A stretch of 64,000 nucleotides of DNA from Metallumcola ferriviriculae (lineage in GTDB: Bacteria > Bacillota > JADQBR01): assembly GCF_035573695.1 (NCBI RefSeq), contig NZ_CP121694.1, positions 3,294,001-3,358,000 of the forward strand. Reading direction: 5' to 3'. Position 1 is the stretch's first letter. The number at the start of each line of letters is the position of its first letter. The position numbers and the translations under genes are program-made. Below, piece after piece: positions 33,266-41,961 of the stretch. The notes under the pieces were generated by a model. It was not told the DNA's origin and made no database searches. It saw only the letters and a program-made list of their open reading frames with translations.

Positions 33266-34396
33266 TTAGGACTGTTTCACAATCCAAGCTTTCATTAGCT
33301 CTTGCATCATAAGTTCTTGTAACCAAAAACGACCAGGCTCAAATATAAACACGCCATCATTCTCAGTATAGCGACCAGAAACACCATTTATCATAAGTTG
33401 TTCACAAGACTCAATCCCAATAAAGATAGATGTTTCAATAATATAATAATTTTCGTCTCGTTTGTCTTGAAGAAAGTCAACGGCCAGTAAATATGATTTC
33501 GGCAAACATTCTCGTGCCTTTTTGGCCAATACCATAACATCTTGTGGCAACATTTTTTTCTCAATAATACCAGAGCCAGAAGCTTTGTAATCACCATTAT
33601 TAGGATAACGGTAATATCCGAAATACGAATTTCCAATCATAATGATGCGCAAATCAAAACCATAGTTAGGCACGAACTCTTGAAAATACACATAATCTTT
33701 TTGTCGCGTATAGGATTCATTGGTTTTCTGTCCAGACGAAAATATCTTATTGCACAATGCTTTTGCCTGTCGTTTATTTTTAATAAGATGGACGCCATTT
33801 GAGCTAGCACATGTTTTATCTTTTGAAATAAACGGGTATACACAATGCTCTATATAGTGCATAACTTCATCTTTAGAATGTGAAATGAAGGTTTTGATTG
33901 CAGGCAGATTATTTATCTCGAAAAGATATTGTTCCCTTACCTTGTCCTCATCCATCCATAAGGATTCACAAGTTGGTAAAATCATTTTCCCTAGATGATT
34001 TTGGATAATTTCCACCTTGTCTGCGGCTTCCCAATGCTTAGCGTAGGATGTCTCCGTGCGCCAAACTACAATGTCATATTTCATGCCTTCTTTTATAAAA
34101 TCAGACTTGTTAATCTCGTATTCTTTATAAGGAATATTGTTCACTTTTAGAAAACGCTCGAATTTAGGCCAACTGGCATTATTTTCTAATTTAGCTTCGT
34201 TCTTCACAAGGCCTACAAATGGCTTTGAAACATTATCCGGCCAGTCCATATATAACTTTAGCGGGTTTTCAAGTTGCTCATTTTCAGGAATTACCCTACG
34301 AGATCCCATACTATCCCCTGATTTGGTAAACAAATTTAAAAAGCTAATCGGCTTTAGCGAATCGTATATTTTATTTCTGATACTTTTAACTCTCAT
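33266..34396 (-). CDS. ATP-grasp ligase
   Basis: About 376 aa. The RimK/ATP-grasp fold is indicated by YPFISKDKTCASSNGVHLI (first ATP-binding lysine region), YFQEFVPNYGFDLRIIMIG and LLAVDFLQDKRDENYYIIETS (metal-binding acid and Asn/Glu region). ATP-grasp enzymes form amide or peptide bonds via acyl-phosphates. Sitting directly before a carboxyethylornithine synthase, it may join such an opine-like amino acid to another molecule; no close family is recognised. ATG at 34396 with GGAGG 5 bases upstream. Confidence 0.75.
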   Translation of the reverse strand: MRVKSIRNKIYDSLKPISFLNLFTKSGDSMGSRRVIPENEQLENPLKLYMDWPDNVSKPFVGLVKNEAKLENNASWPKFERFLKVNNIPYKEYEINKSDFIKEGMKYDIVVWRTETSYAKHWEAADKVEIIQNHLGKMILPTCESLWMDEDKVREQYLFEINNLPAIKTFISHSKDEVMHYIEHCVYPFISKDKTCASSNGVHLIKNKRQAKALCNKIFSSGQKTNESYTRQKDYVYFQEFVPNYGFDLRIIMIGNSYFGYYRYPNNGDYKASGSGIIEKKMLPQDVMVLAKKARECLPKSYLLAVDFLQDKRDENYYIIETSIFIGIESCEQLMINGVSGRYTENDGVFIFEPGRFWLQELMMQELMKAWIVKQS

Positions 34397-34447
34397 CACA
34401 ACCTCCATCTAGGTCGTCCGCTCCTCTGCTTTATATATTATAAATCA

Positions 34448-34504
34448 CAGGCACTTACGATTCAGCCGGATATTTAGTGTCCTCGGCTAAATCGTAAGTG
34501 CCTG
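34448..34504. repeat. REP-like 21-bp imperfect palindrome
   Basis: Arms 34448-34468 and 34484-34504 are complementary at 20 of 21 positions, with a 15-base loop. It sits alone in a 255-base gap between the ATP-grasp gene and an antitoxin gene. Form and size fit a REP element or a miniature transposon end. Confidence 0.6.
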
Positions 34505-34651
34505 GAGTCAAGGTAATCCCACCAAACTTAGTGGGAGTGCTATTGACAGGCAGTATTCCGTCGACGCCCTTATCAAAATAAATTTGTGTGAATACCTTTT
34601 CCGCTAATAAATCTATTTGGCTTTGTTCTTCGGAATCTCACTATGCTAGAT

Positions 34652-34933
34652 TTACTTTATATCACTTCTTAAATGGTCAATGGCGTATCTTTTCCTATTT
34701 CCTTCCTTTGGTAAAGACTCAATAACCTTTGCAATATCTTTTTCCTCAAGACTTTCCAAATACTCAATAAACACTGAAAGCCTTTCATATTCAGTAATAG
34801 AAAACAATACTGCATCCGGTTGGTTGTTTTTCAAAACAAATATTTTACCGAAACTTTCTGCCTTTTCCCTGCAAGTTTTATAGTTTTTTATCATTTCAGA
34901 GTTTGAAACGATTGCTTTTGTTGAAATATTCAT
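34652..34933 (-). CDS. Phd/YefM-type antitoxin, apparently solitary
   Basis: 93 aa, with the N-terminal DNA-binding pattern NISTKAIVSNSEMIKNYKTC and the strand DAVLFSITEYERLSVFIEYLE of the Phd/YefM family. No RelE/Doc toxin lies on either side: the 250 bases downstream hold only the REP-like palindrome and upstream is AT-rich spacer. Either an orphan or a remnant of a toxin-antitoxin pair. Confidence 0.72.
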   Translation of the reverse strand: MNISTKAIVSNSEMIKNYKTCREKAESFGKIFVLKNNQPDAVLFSITEYERLSVFIEYLESLEEKDIAKVIESLPKEGNRKRYAIDHLRSDIK

Positions 34934-35090
34934 TTAAGATATCCTCGCTTTTCTTTAATATATAAATATATTTTACCTTAATAAGAAAGGTTTGTAAACA
35001 AATAATTTATAATATCTTTCGAATTATATTTATAATTATTTTTTGAATTATATTTGTAACTCCTTTTATTTCTAAAGGAGAGTAACCCCA

Positions 35091-36281
35091 TTAGCCTAAA
35101 AACTTTAATACTGTTCTAATATGCATAGCAACCCCTATTGATAAAGCATCTTCATCTATATCAAAATCTGAGCTATGATCCGAAAGTTCAATATTACTTT
35201 TGGGGTCCTTACAACCTAACCTCCAAAAAGCCCCTGGGACTTCTTGAACATAATAAGCAAAATCTTCAGCACCCAAACGAGGTTTTTGGATATTGATAAT
35301 GTTTTCGCACCCAATAATTTCTTTAGCAGCACTTTCAACCAACTCCACCATTTCACTGTGATTATACAATGGAGGATATCCTCGGTTAATCTTTAGTATG
35401 AAATTACCTCCCATACTTTCTGTTATTCCTTCTAAGAGTTTTTTAATTTTACTTGATATTATATCGCTTAAACCAAGAGAAAATGTCCTTATTGTACCCG
35501 TCATATATACTTTATCGCTAATTATATTACTTTGCGTGCCACCATTTATCGTTCCTACAGTTAATAAGGCATTTTCAGTTGGATCTATTTGTCGGGTTAT
35601 TACTGTTTGAAGACCATTTATCACTCTTGCTGAAATTATTATGGCATCAATACCTAGATGAGGAGTAGCTCCATGAGTTGATTTCCCATCAATTTCTATT
35701 TCAAATTCATTAGAAGAAGCATTCGAAATCCCATGTTTTACGCCGATTTTTCCTGTCTCAATATCTGATGCCATATGAAGTCCAAATATGGCATCAACTT
35801 TAGGGTTTTTTAAAACTCCTTCTTTAATCATAGGCGCTGCTCCACCTACTGTCTCCTCAGCAGGCTGAAATATAAATAATACATTACCTAGCAACTTATC
35901 TCTCATCTTGGACAAAATCATTGCTGTGCCCAAAAGAATAGCAGTATGTGCGTCATGTCCGCATGCATGCATTTTCCCTGATATCGTAGAAGCATATTCC
36001 ACACCTTTTGCATCTTCTATAGGAAGAGCGTCTATGTCCGCTCTAAGCGCAATGGTTTTCCCCTTCATTTCCCCTTCTAGTAACCCTACTACACCAGTAT
36101 TTGCAACATTTCTTTGAACTTTTATTCCCAGGTTTTCAAGGATGTCGCCAATTATTTTTGATGTTCTATGTTCCTCCATGCCTAATTCCGGATGCATGTG
36201 AAAATCTCTTCGTAGACTTATCAGATCGCTTTTTATGCTTTCTGTTAGTTCCAGTATGCTTCTATCTTTAATATAATCCAA
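35091..36281 (-). CDS. M20 family amidohydrolase (N-acyl-amino-acid/hippurate hydrolase type)
   Basis: 396 aa. Metal and catalytic motifs of peptidase M20D: MHACGHDAHTA, FQPAEETVGGA (catalytic Glu), GLHMASDI, and GAEDFAYYVQ near the C-terminus. Removes acyl groups from amino acids or cleaves dipeptide-like amides. TTG start with AGGAGGTG 8-9 bases upstream. Lies 66 bases downstream of the alanine dehydrogenase gene and in the same direction as the ATP-grasp and CEO-synthase genes. Confidence 0.86.
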   Translation of the reverse strand: MDYIKDRSILELTESIKSDLISLRRDFHMHPELGMEEHRTSKIIGDILENLGIKVQRNVANTGVVGLLEGEMKGKTIALRADIDALPIEDAKGVEYASTISGKMHACGHDAHTAILLGTAMILSKMRDKLLGNVLFIFQPAEETVGGAAPMIKEGVLKNPKVDAIFGLHMASDIETGKIGVKHGISNASSNEFEIEIDGKSTHGATPHLGIDAIIISARVINGLQTVITRQIDPTENALLTVGTINGGTQSNIISDKVYMTGTIRTFSLGLSDIISSKIKKLLEGITESMGGNFILKINRGYPPLYNHSEMVELVESAAKEIIGCENIINIQKPRLGAEDFAYYVQEVPGAFWRLGCKDPKSNIELSDHSSDFDIDEDALSIGVAMHIRTVLKFLG

Positions 36282-36347
36282 CCCGCTTCACCTCCTGTCT
36301 AGTTAAGTGCCACTGTTTAACCCACGTTTGGCCTTTATATTAGTAGT

Positions 36348-37481
36348 TCACTTCAAATCCTCACTAATGATTCCTAAAGCATCTTTAGGGTCTGTATACT
36401 CTAATGAAAATTTCATTGCCGTTTCTTTTAATGTTAATTTTCCTTTGTAAAAACACAAACCTTTTCTAAAATATTCGTTTTCACTTAAAGCTTTTTTTAC
36501 TCCATTATTTGCTATCTTTAAAGCGTAGGGAAGTGTAATATTGCAAAGGGATTGGGTGGCGGTACGTGAAAAAGCTGCCGGGATATTATCCACTACATAA
36601 TGTTGTATTCCTTCTTCTTCATACACAGGTTTTTCATGTGAAGTAGGCCTCGATGTTTCAATAGCTCCTTTTTCATCACAAGATACATCCACAATCAAAG
36701 ATCCGGGTTTCATAAGTTTTAGATCATTTCTGTAAATTAAATGGCCCTTGGCATTTTTGTTCCACAATATACAGTTAATCATCACATCTGCTTCTTTTAA
36801 TGTTTCTACTAGATTGCTTCTGCTGGAATGTAACAATTCTACATTTAAAGGCAGTTTAAACTTTGCTTCTTCTAATTTATCCATGTCTATATCCAAAATC
36901 ACAACCCTATTTCCCATGGCGCTTGCTAGTTCCGCTGCACCCAGACCTGATCTCCCTGCACCGATGATGGCCACGGTGGGTGTTTTAACTCCATGAACCC
37001 TTGTAAGCATTAAGCCATTTCCTGAATGGATGCTCTGGGAAAAATTCAGGGCCGCTATAAATCCACCCTTTCCTGCAAGTTCACTCATGGGCTTTAAGAG
37101 AGGAAACATGCCGTCTTCATCTTCAATGTCTTCGTAGGAAATGGCCACCACTTTACTGTTTAACAAAACATCCGTCATTTCTTGATTTCCATTAGAATGC
37201 AAGTATGTAAAGATAATCAAATTTTCCTTCATATATGCATATTCTGGTGGTAGAATTTCTTTTACCTTATAGATCATTTCCGCCTTTTCATAAACATCAG
37301 CTGCATCTGTGATGATGGCACCCGCTTCCTTATATGCCTCATCAAAATAGCCGCTGCCTTTCCCTGCATTTTTTTCAATAAATACGTCATGGCCGCTTCT
37401 GACGAATTGTTCAACTCCCCTTGGCGTTAGCGCAACCCGGTATTCATTTTTTTTAATTTCTTTTGGCACTCCAATCCTCAC
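36348..37481 (-). CDS. ald: Alanine dehydrogenase
   Basis: 377 aa. MRIGVPKEIKKNEYRVALTP, IYKVKE with the substrate Lys, FTYLH with the catalytic His, NAD motif AIIGAGRSGLGAAELA and SLIVDVSCDEKGAIETSRPTSH. Interconverts alanine and pyruvate with NAD. The segment INCILWNKNAKGHLIYRNDLK resembles the CEO synthase at 32281-33246, its superfamily relative, more than textbook Ald, so a related opine-type activity is possible. GTG start with AAAAGGGGGA upstream. Confidence 0.84.
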   Translation of the reverse strand: MRIGVPKEIKKNEYRVALTPRGVEQFVRSGHDVFIEKNAGKGSGYFDEAYKEAGAIITDAADVYEKAEMIYKVKEILPPEYAYMKENLIIFTYLHSNGNQEMTDVLLNSKVVAISYEDIEDEDGMFPLLKPMSELAGKGGFIAALNFSQSIHSGNGLMLTRVHGVKTPTVAIIGAGRSGLGAAELASAMGNRVVILDIDMDKLEEAKFKLPLNVELLHSSRSNLVETLKEADVMINCILWNKNAKGHLIYRNDLKLMKPGSLIVDVSCDEKGAIETSRPTSHEKPVYEEEGIQHYVVDNIPAAFSRTATQSLCNITLPYALKIANNGVKKALSENEYFRKGLCFYKGKLTLKETAMKFSLEYTDPKDALGIISEDLK

Positions 37482-37638
37482 GATAATCCCCCTTTTAATT
37501 TTATCTATATGTATAGCAATTTGTATGCAAATACATTAAGGTATTTTGTCCGTAGTTTTAATGAAAGCTATACTCTTTATTGTCCATTTTTTTCTTCTCT
37601 CCTGCTAAGTGTCGCTAATTATTGGCTTAGAAATTCAA

Positions 37639-37659
37639 AAGCACCCTTTTCGGGTGCTT
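37639..37659 (-). terminator. Intrinsic terminator after truA
   Basis: AAGCACCC/GGGTGCTT with a 5-base loop followed on the minus strand by TTTTGAATTT. Confidence 0.7.
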
Positions 37660-37686
37660 AAGGTTATTGGACCAGCCAATAACCTT
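37660..37686. repeat. 11-bp perfect inverted repeat next to the truA terminator
   Basis: AAGGTTATTGG and CCAATAACCTT around ACCAG, immediately abutting the terminator. A tandem hairpin between truA and ald. Confidence 0.6.
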
Positions 37687-37745
37687 GCCTGTAGTCGGAC
37701 TTACCGTCACAGATGGTTCTTTCCCATTGTAACTATAACCCCTTT

Positions 37746-38501
37746 TTAAGCTTTGGAGTTTGAATGGTACTCAATCTTTTCCAAGTACAACCCACATGCA
37801 TCTGCAATACTACCAGCTTGGTTCCGTTCTCTTGAATTTATAATGCTCGGTATATCTTTACCCTCTACTTCATTTAACCCAACTTCTATCAACGTTCCAA
37901 CAATTCTTCTAACCATATTATAAAGAAATCCATTGGCTCTCACCCTAACTTGCATAAAACCGGCATTTTCTTTTATATCAATAGAATTTATTTTACGTAC
38001 CATGGACTTTTTCTTAGACTTGGCCTTTGAAAAAGCAGTAAAATCATGTTCACCTATAAAGTATGGACATGCTTTTTTCATTATCGTGATATTCAACGGT
38101 TTCTCAACATGCATACTGTACTTACGCATGAAGGGGTTTGTATATTCCTTATTCCAGATCTTATACAAATAGGTTATATCCTTGGCATTATACCGGGCAT
38201 GAAAACTTTCAGGAACTAAGACAACCTCCTTAATGCTAATATCTTGAGGTAAATATTTATTCAAATAACTCTTGATTTCCAATTCAGTCAGCTTCTTACT
38301 GATCTTAAAATTGGCTGTTTGAGCTAGAGCATGTACACCGGCATCCGTTGTGATGCCTCCAATAACTTCGATTTTTGTCGCTGCCAGCTCTGATAGTACA
38401 TTTTCTATTTTTCCTTGGATTGTATTTTCACCATTACCGAGCCGCTGCCAGCCCTTATATCGACCGCCATCGTATTGAATTGTCAACCTATAATTATTCA
38501 T
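37746..38501 (-). CDS. truA: tRNA pseudouridine synthase A
   Basis: 251 aa. TruA converts U38-40 of the anticodon arm. YDGGRYKGWQRL at the N-terminus and the catalytic region TTDAGVHALAQ with the conserved Asp are present; FLYNMVRRIVGTLIEVG near the C-terminus. The usual GRTDAGVHA is changed to GITTDAGVHA, so the arginine before the catalytic Asp is absent. This is not a copy next to ribosomal genes, so it may be a secondary paralogue. Confidence 0.87.
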   Translation of the reverse strand: MNNYRLTIQYDGGRYKGWQRLGNGENTIQGKIENVLSELAATKIEVIGGITTDAGVHALAQTANFKISKKLTELEIKSYLNKYLPQDISIKEVVLVPESFHARYNAKDITYLYKIWNKEYTNPFMRKYSMHVEKPLNITIMKKACPYFIGEHDFTAFSKAKSKKKSMVRKINSIDIKENAGFMQVRVRANGFLYNMVRRIVGTLIEVGLNEVEGKDIPSIINSRERNQAGSIADACGLYLEKIEYHSNSKA

Positions 38502-38592
38502 TGAGTTTTCTCCTTTTATCTTGGCATTTTATAGTTTATAAATACGGTTATTGCTAATATGTTTCCCATACTAAGACTTGCGAATCCTGCTT

Positions 38593-39117
38593 TTAACCTT
38601 CGCTACTGCATACCTTCCCGGAAACATTCGAAACTTCCTTAATCGTCATGGTTGGATTTTTACAATCAACACTTTCCAATACGACTTTAATGTTGCCAAT
38701 ATCTTTTCTTTTAGCCGTTACTTCTATAACATATCTCTTGTTCCCGTGGATCCCATAAGTGACCATGGTATTTACGGAGAATCCTGCTTCTCTTAACCGA
38801 TCAGAGATAGTAATCATCCGATCCTTATCACTTACCATGATATCAGCCTCGATCAATCCTATAGCAATCTTTCCCTCGATTGCTCCCCCTAAGAAAACCC
38901 CAAGCATTTTTCCTACTGCAAAAGCCAATATATATAAATATTCGCCACCTGAAGTCACTTTAGTAATTACGGTCGCAAAGATAATAGCATCGACAAATAC
39001 TATGATATAAACAGGTCTAAAATATTTTTTCGCTGTAAAAATAGTCTTCAGAGTTCCTATGGTATTACTTACAATCATAACTAAGACAACCAAAAGTAAC
39101 TCTCCAAATAAATTCAT
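38593..39117 (-). CDS. DUF2179/UPF0316-type membrane protein
   Basis: About 174 aa: three N-terminal transmembrane segments (ELLLVVLVMIVSNTIGTLKTIF, IIVFVDAIIFA, YILAFAVGKMLGVFLGG) followed by a soluble DUF2179 domain (DIMVSDKDRMITISDRLREAGFSVNTMVTYGIHG). Function unknown; the C-terminal fold is thought to bind nucleotides. ATG at 39117 with GAGGAGGTG upstream. Confidence 0.8.
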   Translation of the reverse strand: MNLFGELLLVVLVMIVSNTIGTLKTIFTAKKYFRPVYIIVFVDAIIFATVITKVTSGGEYLYILAFAVGKMLGVFLGGAIEGKIAIGLIEADIMVSDKDRMITISDRLREAGFSVNTMVTYGIHGNKRYVIEVTAKRKDIGNIKVVLESVDCKNPTMTIKEVSNVSGKVCSSEG

Positions 39118-39183
39118 TTTATTAACACCTCCTCTTAAATCTTGTAAATTTCTGCACATGCATTCGCATTTTTATATAAAAAG

Positions 39184-39211
39184 ACCCCTCTTATCAATTA
39201 GAAGAGGAGCC
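39184..39211. terminator. Hairpin with T-runs on both strands
   Basis: CCCCTCTT and AAGAGGAG around a 12-base loop, flanked by CTTTTT on the minus side and GCTTTTTAA on the plus side. It lies between the ABC-F gene and the DUF2179 gene start and may attenuate readthrough. Confidence 0.5.
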
Positions 39212-39303
39212 GCTTTTTAACATACTTCTTCATTTTCGATAACTACATTTATTTGTAAATACTTCTAAAATAAAATTATAACATATAACTTTATAACATT
39301 CAA

Positions 39304-39340
39304 GAAAAAAAACAAGCCCTCACTCTTCAAGGCCTTGTTC
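39304..39340 (-). terminator. Terminator after the ABC-F gene
   Basis: On the minus strand AACAAGGCC...GGGCTTGTT with a T8 run, about 60 bases after the stop codon. Confidence 0.7.
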
Positions 39341-39397
39341 ATAAAAAATTCTATGCCTTTCTCCGTAAGAAAAGGGTACCCGTAATGCACTTAAACT

Positions 39398-40987
39398 TTA
39401 AGCATGCAAACGCTCCAGGTATTCATCATAAGTCATTTTCATGTCAATCACCCCGGAAGGTGTGATCTCAATAATTCTGTTAGCAATAGTTTGTATAAGT
39501 TGGTGGTCGTGAGAGATAAATAATACATTACTTGTATAATCCCTCAAACCATTATTCAGGGCAGTAATAGCTTCCAAATCTAAATGGTTTGTTGGCTGAT
39601 CTAAGATCAATGCGTTGGCATTGCTTAACATCATCATGGAAAGAATACATCTCACCCTCTCCCCGCCAGACAGAACCTCTACTTTCTTTAATGCATCGTC
39701 CCCCGAAAAGAGCATCCGACCCAGGAAACCTCGCAAGTAGTTTTCCGACTGTTCCACGGAAAACTGACGCAGCCAATCAATTAGATTTAGGTCAACACCA
39801 TCAAAAAATCCTGAGTTGTCCTTAGGAAAATAGCCCTTAGTAATGGTAACTCCCCACTTATAGGAACCGCCATCAGGCTCCATTTCACCGCTAATAATTT
39901 TAAATAACGTGGTATTAACAATCTCATTAGGTCCCACAAAGGCAATTTTATCCCCTTTGGTAACGGTAAAACTAACATTATCCAAAACCTTCTCTCCGTC
40001 GACGGTTTTAGTAAGGTTTGTCACCGTTAGAATATCATTTCCCACTTCCCTCTCTGGCTTAAAGCCAACGTATGGGAATTTTCTGCTGGATGGTTCAATA
40101 TCGTCGAGGGTGATTTTCTCCAGCATTTTTTTCCGGGAGGTAGCCTGTTTAGACTTGGATGCATTAGCGCTAAACCGAGCGACAAATTCCTGTAGTTGCT
40201 TGATTTTCTCTTCTTTTTTCTTGTTTTGGTCCTTGGACATCTGTAGAGCTAATTGGCTGGACTCATACCAGAAATCATAATTGCCTACATATAGCTTGAT
40301 TTTGCCGAAATCCACATCAGCTATATGAGTACAAACTTTGTTTAAGAAATGTCTATCATGGGATACCACGATAACTATACCGTCAAAGTTAATTAAGAAC
40401 TCCTGCAGCCAGCTAATTGACTTGATGTCCAAGTTGTTGGTGGGTTCGTCTAAAATCAGGACTCCAGGCTTACCAAAAAGGGCTTGGGCTAGAAGCACCT
40501 TTACCTTTTCAGCGCCCTGTAATTCAACCATTTTTTTATCGTGAAGCTCAGTAGCAATACCTAAACCTTGCAAAAGGGCAGAAGCATCGGATTCGGCTTC
40601 CCAACCATCGATTTCAGCAAACTCACACTCCAATTCTGCCACTCGTATGCCTTCTTCATCACTAAAATCCGCTTTGGCGTAAAGGGCATCCTTCTCTGCC
40701 ATAATTTCCCTCAATCTTGCGTTCCCCATAATGACAGTCTCTAATACTTGAATGTCATCATATTGATAATGATCCTGTTTTAAAACGGAAACACGAACAT
40801 TTGAGGAAATACTAACTTCCCCAGTATTAGCTTCTATTTCCCCCGATAAAATCCTGAGAAAAGTACTTTTGCCGGAGCCATTAGCTCCAATGATACCATA
40901 GCAATTTCCTGGGGTGAACTTTAGATTAACATTCTCAAACAGCTTTTGCTCTCCGTACCTTAAGCCAACATTTGTTACTGTAATCAC
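39398..40987 (-). CDS. ABC-F family ATPase (YkpA-like)
   Basis: 529 aa, two ABC domains without membrane segments, a ribosome-associated translation factor class. Domain 1 has intact Walker A GANGSGKST, signature LQGAEKVKVLLAQAL and LILDEPTNNLD. Domain 2 has LSGGERVRCILS and LILDQPTNHLD, but its Walker A reads GPNEIVNTT, lacking the lysine and the second glycine. A degenerate second P-loop may be a subfamily trait. GTG at 40987 preceded by AGGCAGG; an upstream frame extension to 41098 is not supported. Confidence 0.87.
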   Translation of the reverse strand: MITVTNVGLRYGEQKLFENVNLKFTPGNCYGIIGANGSGKSTFLRILSGEIEANTGEVSISSNVRVSVLKQDHYQYDDIQVLETVIMGNARLREIMAEKDALYAKADFSDEEGIRVAELECEFAEIDGWEAESDASALLQGLGIATELHDKKMVELQGAEKVKVLLAQALFGKPGVLILDEPTNNLDIKSISWLQEFLINFDGIVIVVSHDRHFLNKVCTHIADVDFGKIKLYVGNYDFWYESSQLALQMSKDQNKKKEEKIKQLQEFVARFSANASKSKQATSRKKMLEKITLDDIEPSSRKFPYVGFKPEREVGNDILTVTNLTKTVDGEKVLDNVSFTVTKGDKIAFVGPNEIVNTTLFKIISGEMEPDGGSYKWGVTITKGYFPKDNSGFFDGVDLNLIDWLRQFSVEQSENYLRGFLGRMLFSGDDALKKVEVLSGGERVRCILSMMMLSNANALILDQPTNHLDLEAITALNNGLRDYTSNVLFISHDHQLIQTIANRIIEITPSGVIDMKMTYDEYLERLHA

Positions 40988-41126
40988 TTTATTACCTGCC
41001 TCTACTAAAATTTGATGACCTTGGGTATTATAACATAAGTTTAGATTAATTTCATTTGCCAGGAAGGCAGCAGTCAATATTAAATATAAAGTGACCATCC
41101 TTCAACTTGCTGGCGTATTAACTACT

Positions 41127-41168
41127 AAAAAAAGCCAGTTAGAGTGAGGTAATTTCACTCTAACTGGC
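41127..41168 (-). terminator. Terminator after the flavodoxin-like gene
   Basis: A 14-bp stem (GCCAGTTAGAGTGA and complement) with T7 on the minus strand; a T7 also follows on the plus side after a few bases, so it could act in both directions. Confidence 0.8.
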
Positions 41169-41272
41169 ACGCGATTTTTTTGCTCATCAGATGCGTATTT
41201 CGGCCGCATCCGGACACCCAGTTCGGAAACATCCAGATAGACACCAAAGAAGCTGTGCTTTAAGATAATCTT

Positions 41273-41905
41273 CTAACGAATAAAATTTGTAGCTACTTTG
41301 TTTTCTCTTTCCGGAGGCTCAACTGACCCGTTTCCGTTGTCAACTAATTTGAGGAGCCATGCCATATTTTTACCAAGGACTCTCATGATTTGCACTCCTT
41401 CTTCATCTTGTAACGCTTCACCAGGCCTGGTGCCGTGAATAACATTCCAATAATTTGAGGTTGGTATCATCATTTCGGAATAAGTAATATAGTGATTTAG
41501 TTGGTCAAAGGCCGGCAGCCCCCCTGAACGTCTTACAGCAACAATAGCTGCACCAACCTTATGTCTAAATATTCCGCCATTGTTACCAGCAACATAAAAC
41601 GCCCTATCTAAGAAGGCTTTCATTGTGGCACCAATTGACGAATAATGCACAGGTGATCCTAGAATTATACCGTCCGCTTCTTTCATTTTTTGAATCCATT
41701 TGTTCACTTCATCATCCGCAATACACTTCTCATCTCTTTTCTTTCTGCATTGACCACATGCTAAACACCCTCTAATGGTCTTATTTCCTACATGAATAAT
41801 TTCCGTTCCTATACCTTCTTTTTCTAGTTCTTCTGTAACTATTCTTGCTGCATGGTAAGTATTCCCTTCCTTATTCGGACTGCCGTTAAAAGCTACAACT
41901 TTCAT
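41273..41905 (-). CDS. Flavodoxin-like NAD(P)H-dependent FMN reductase with a cysteine-rich insert
   Basis: 210 aa. Starts VVAFNGSPNKEGNTYHAARIV (FMN phosphate loop), GIILGSPVHYSSIGATMKAFLDR, and a Cys cluster CLACGQCRKKRDEKC like iron-sulfur flavoproteins of anaerobes. Probably a homodimeric flavoprotein in electron transfer or quinone reduction. ATG with AAGGGGGA upstream. Own terminator downstream. Confidence 0.85.
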   Translation of the reverse strand: MKVVAFNGSPNKEGNTYHAARIVTEELEKEGIGTEIIHVGNKTIRGCLACGQCRKKRDEKCIADDEVNKWIQKMKEADGIILGSPVHYSSIGATMKAFLDRAFYVAGNNGGIFRHKVGAAIVAVRRSGGLPAFDQLNHYITYSEMMIPTSNYWNVIHGTRPGEALQDEEGVQIMRVLGKNMAWLLKLVDNGNGSVEPPERENKVATNFIR

Positions 41906-41961
41906 TGATCTTTCCCCCTTAGAAAAATTATTTTGGCCGGGTCGGTTATCTCTTTTTGCTA

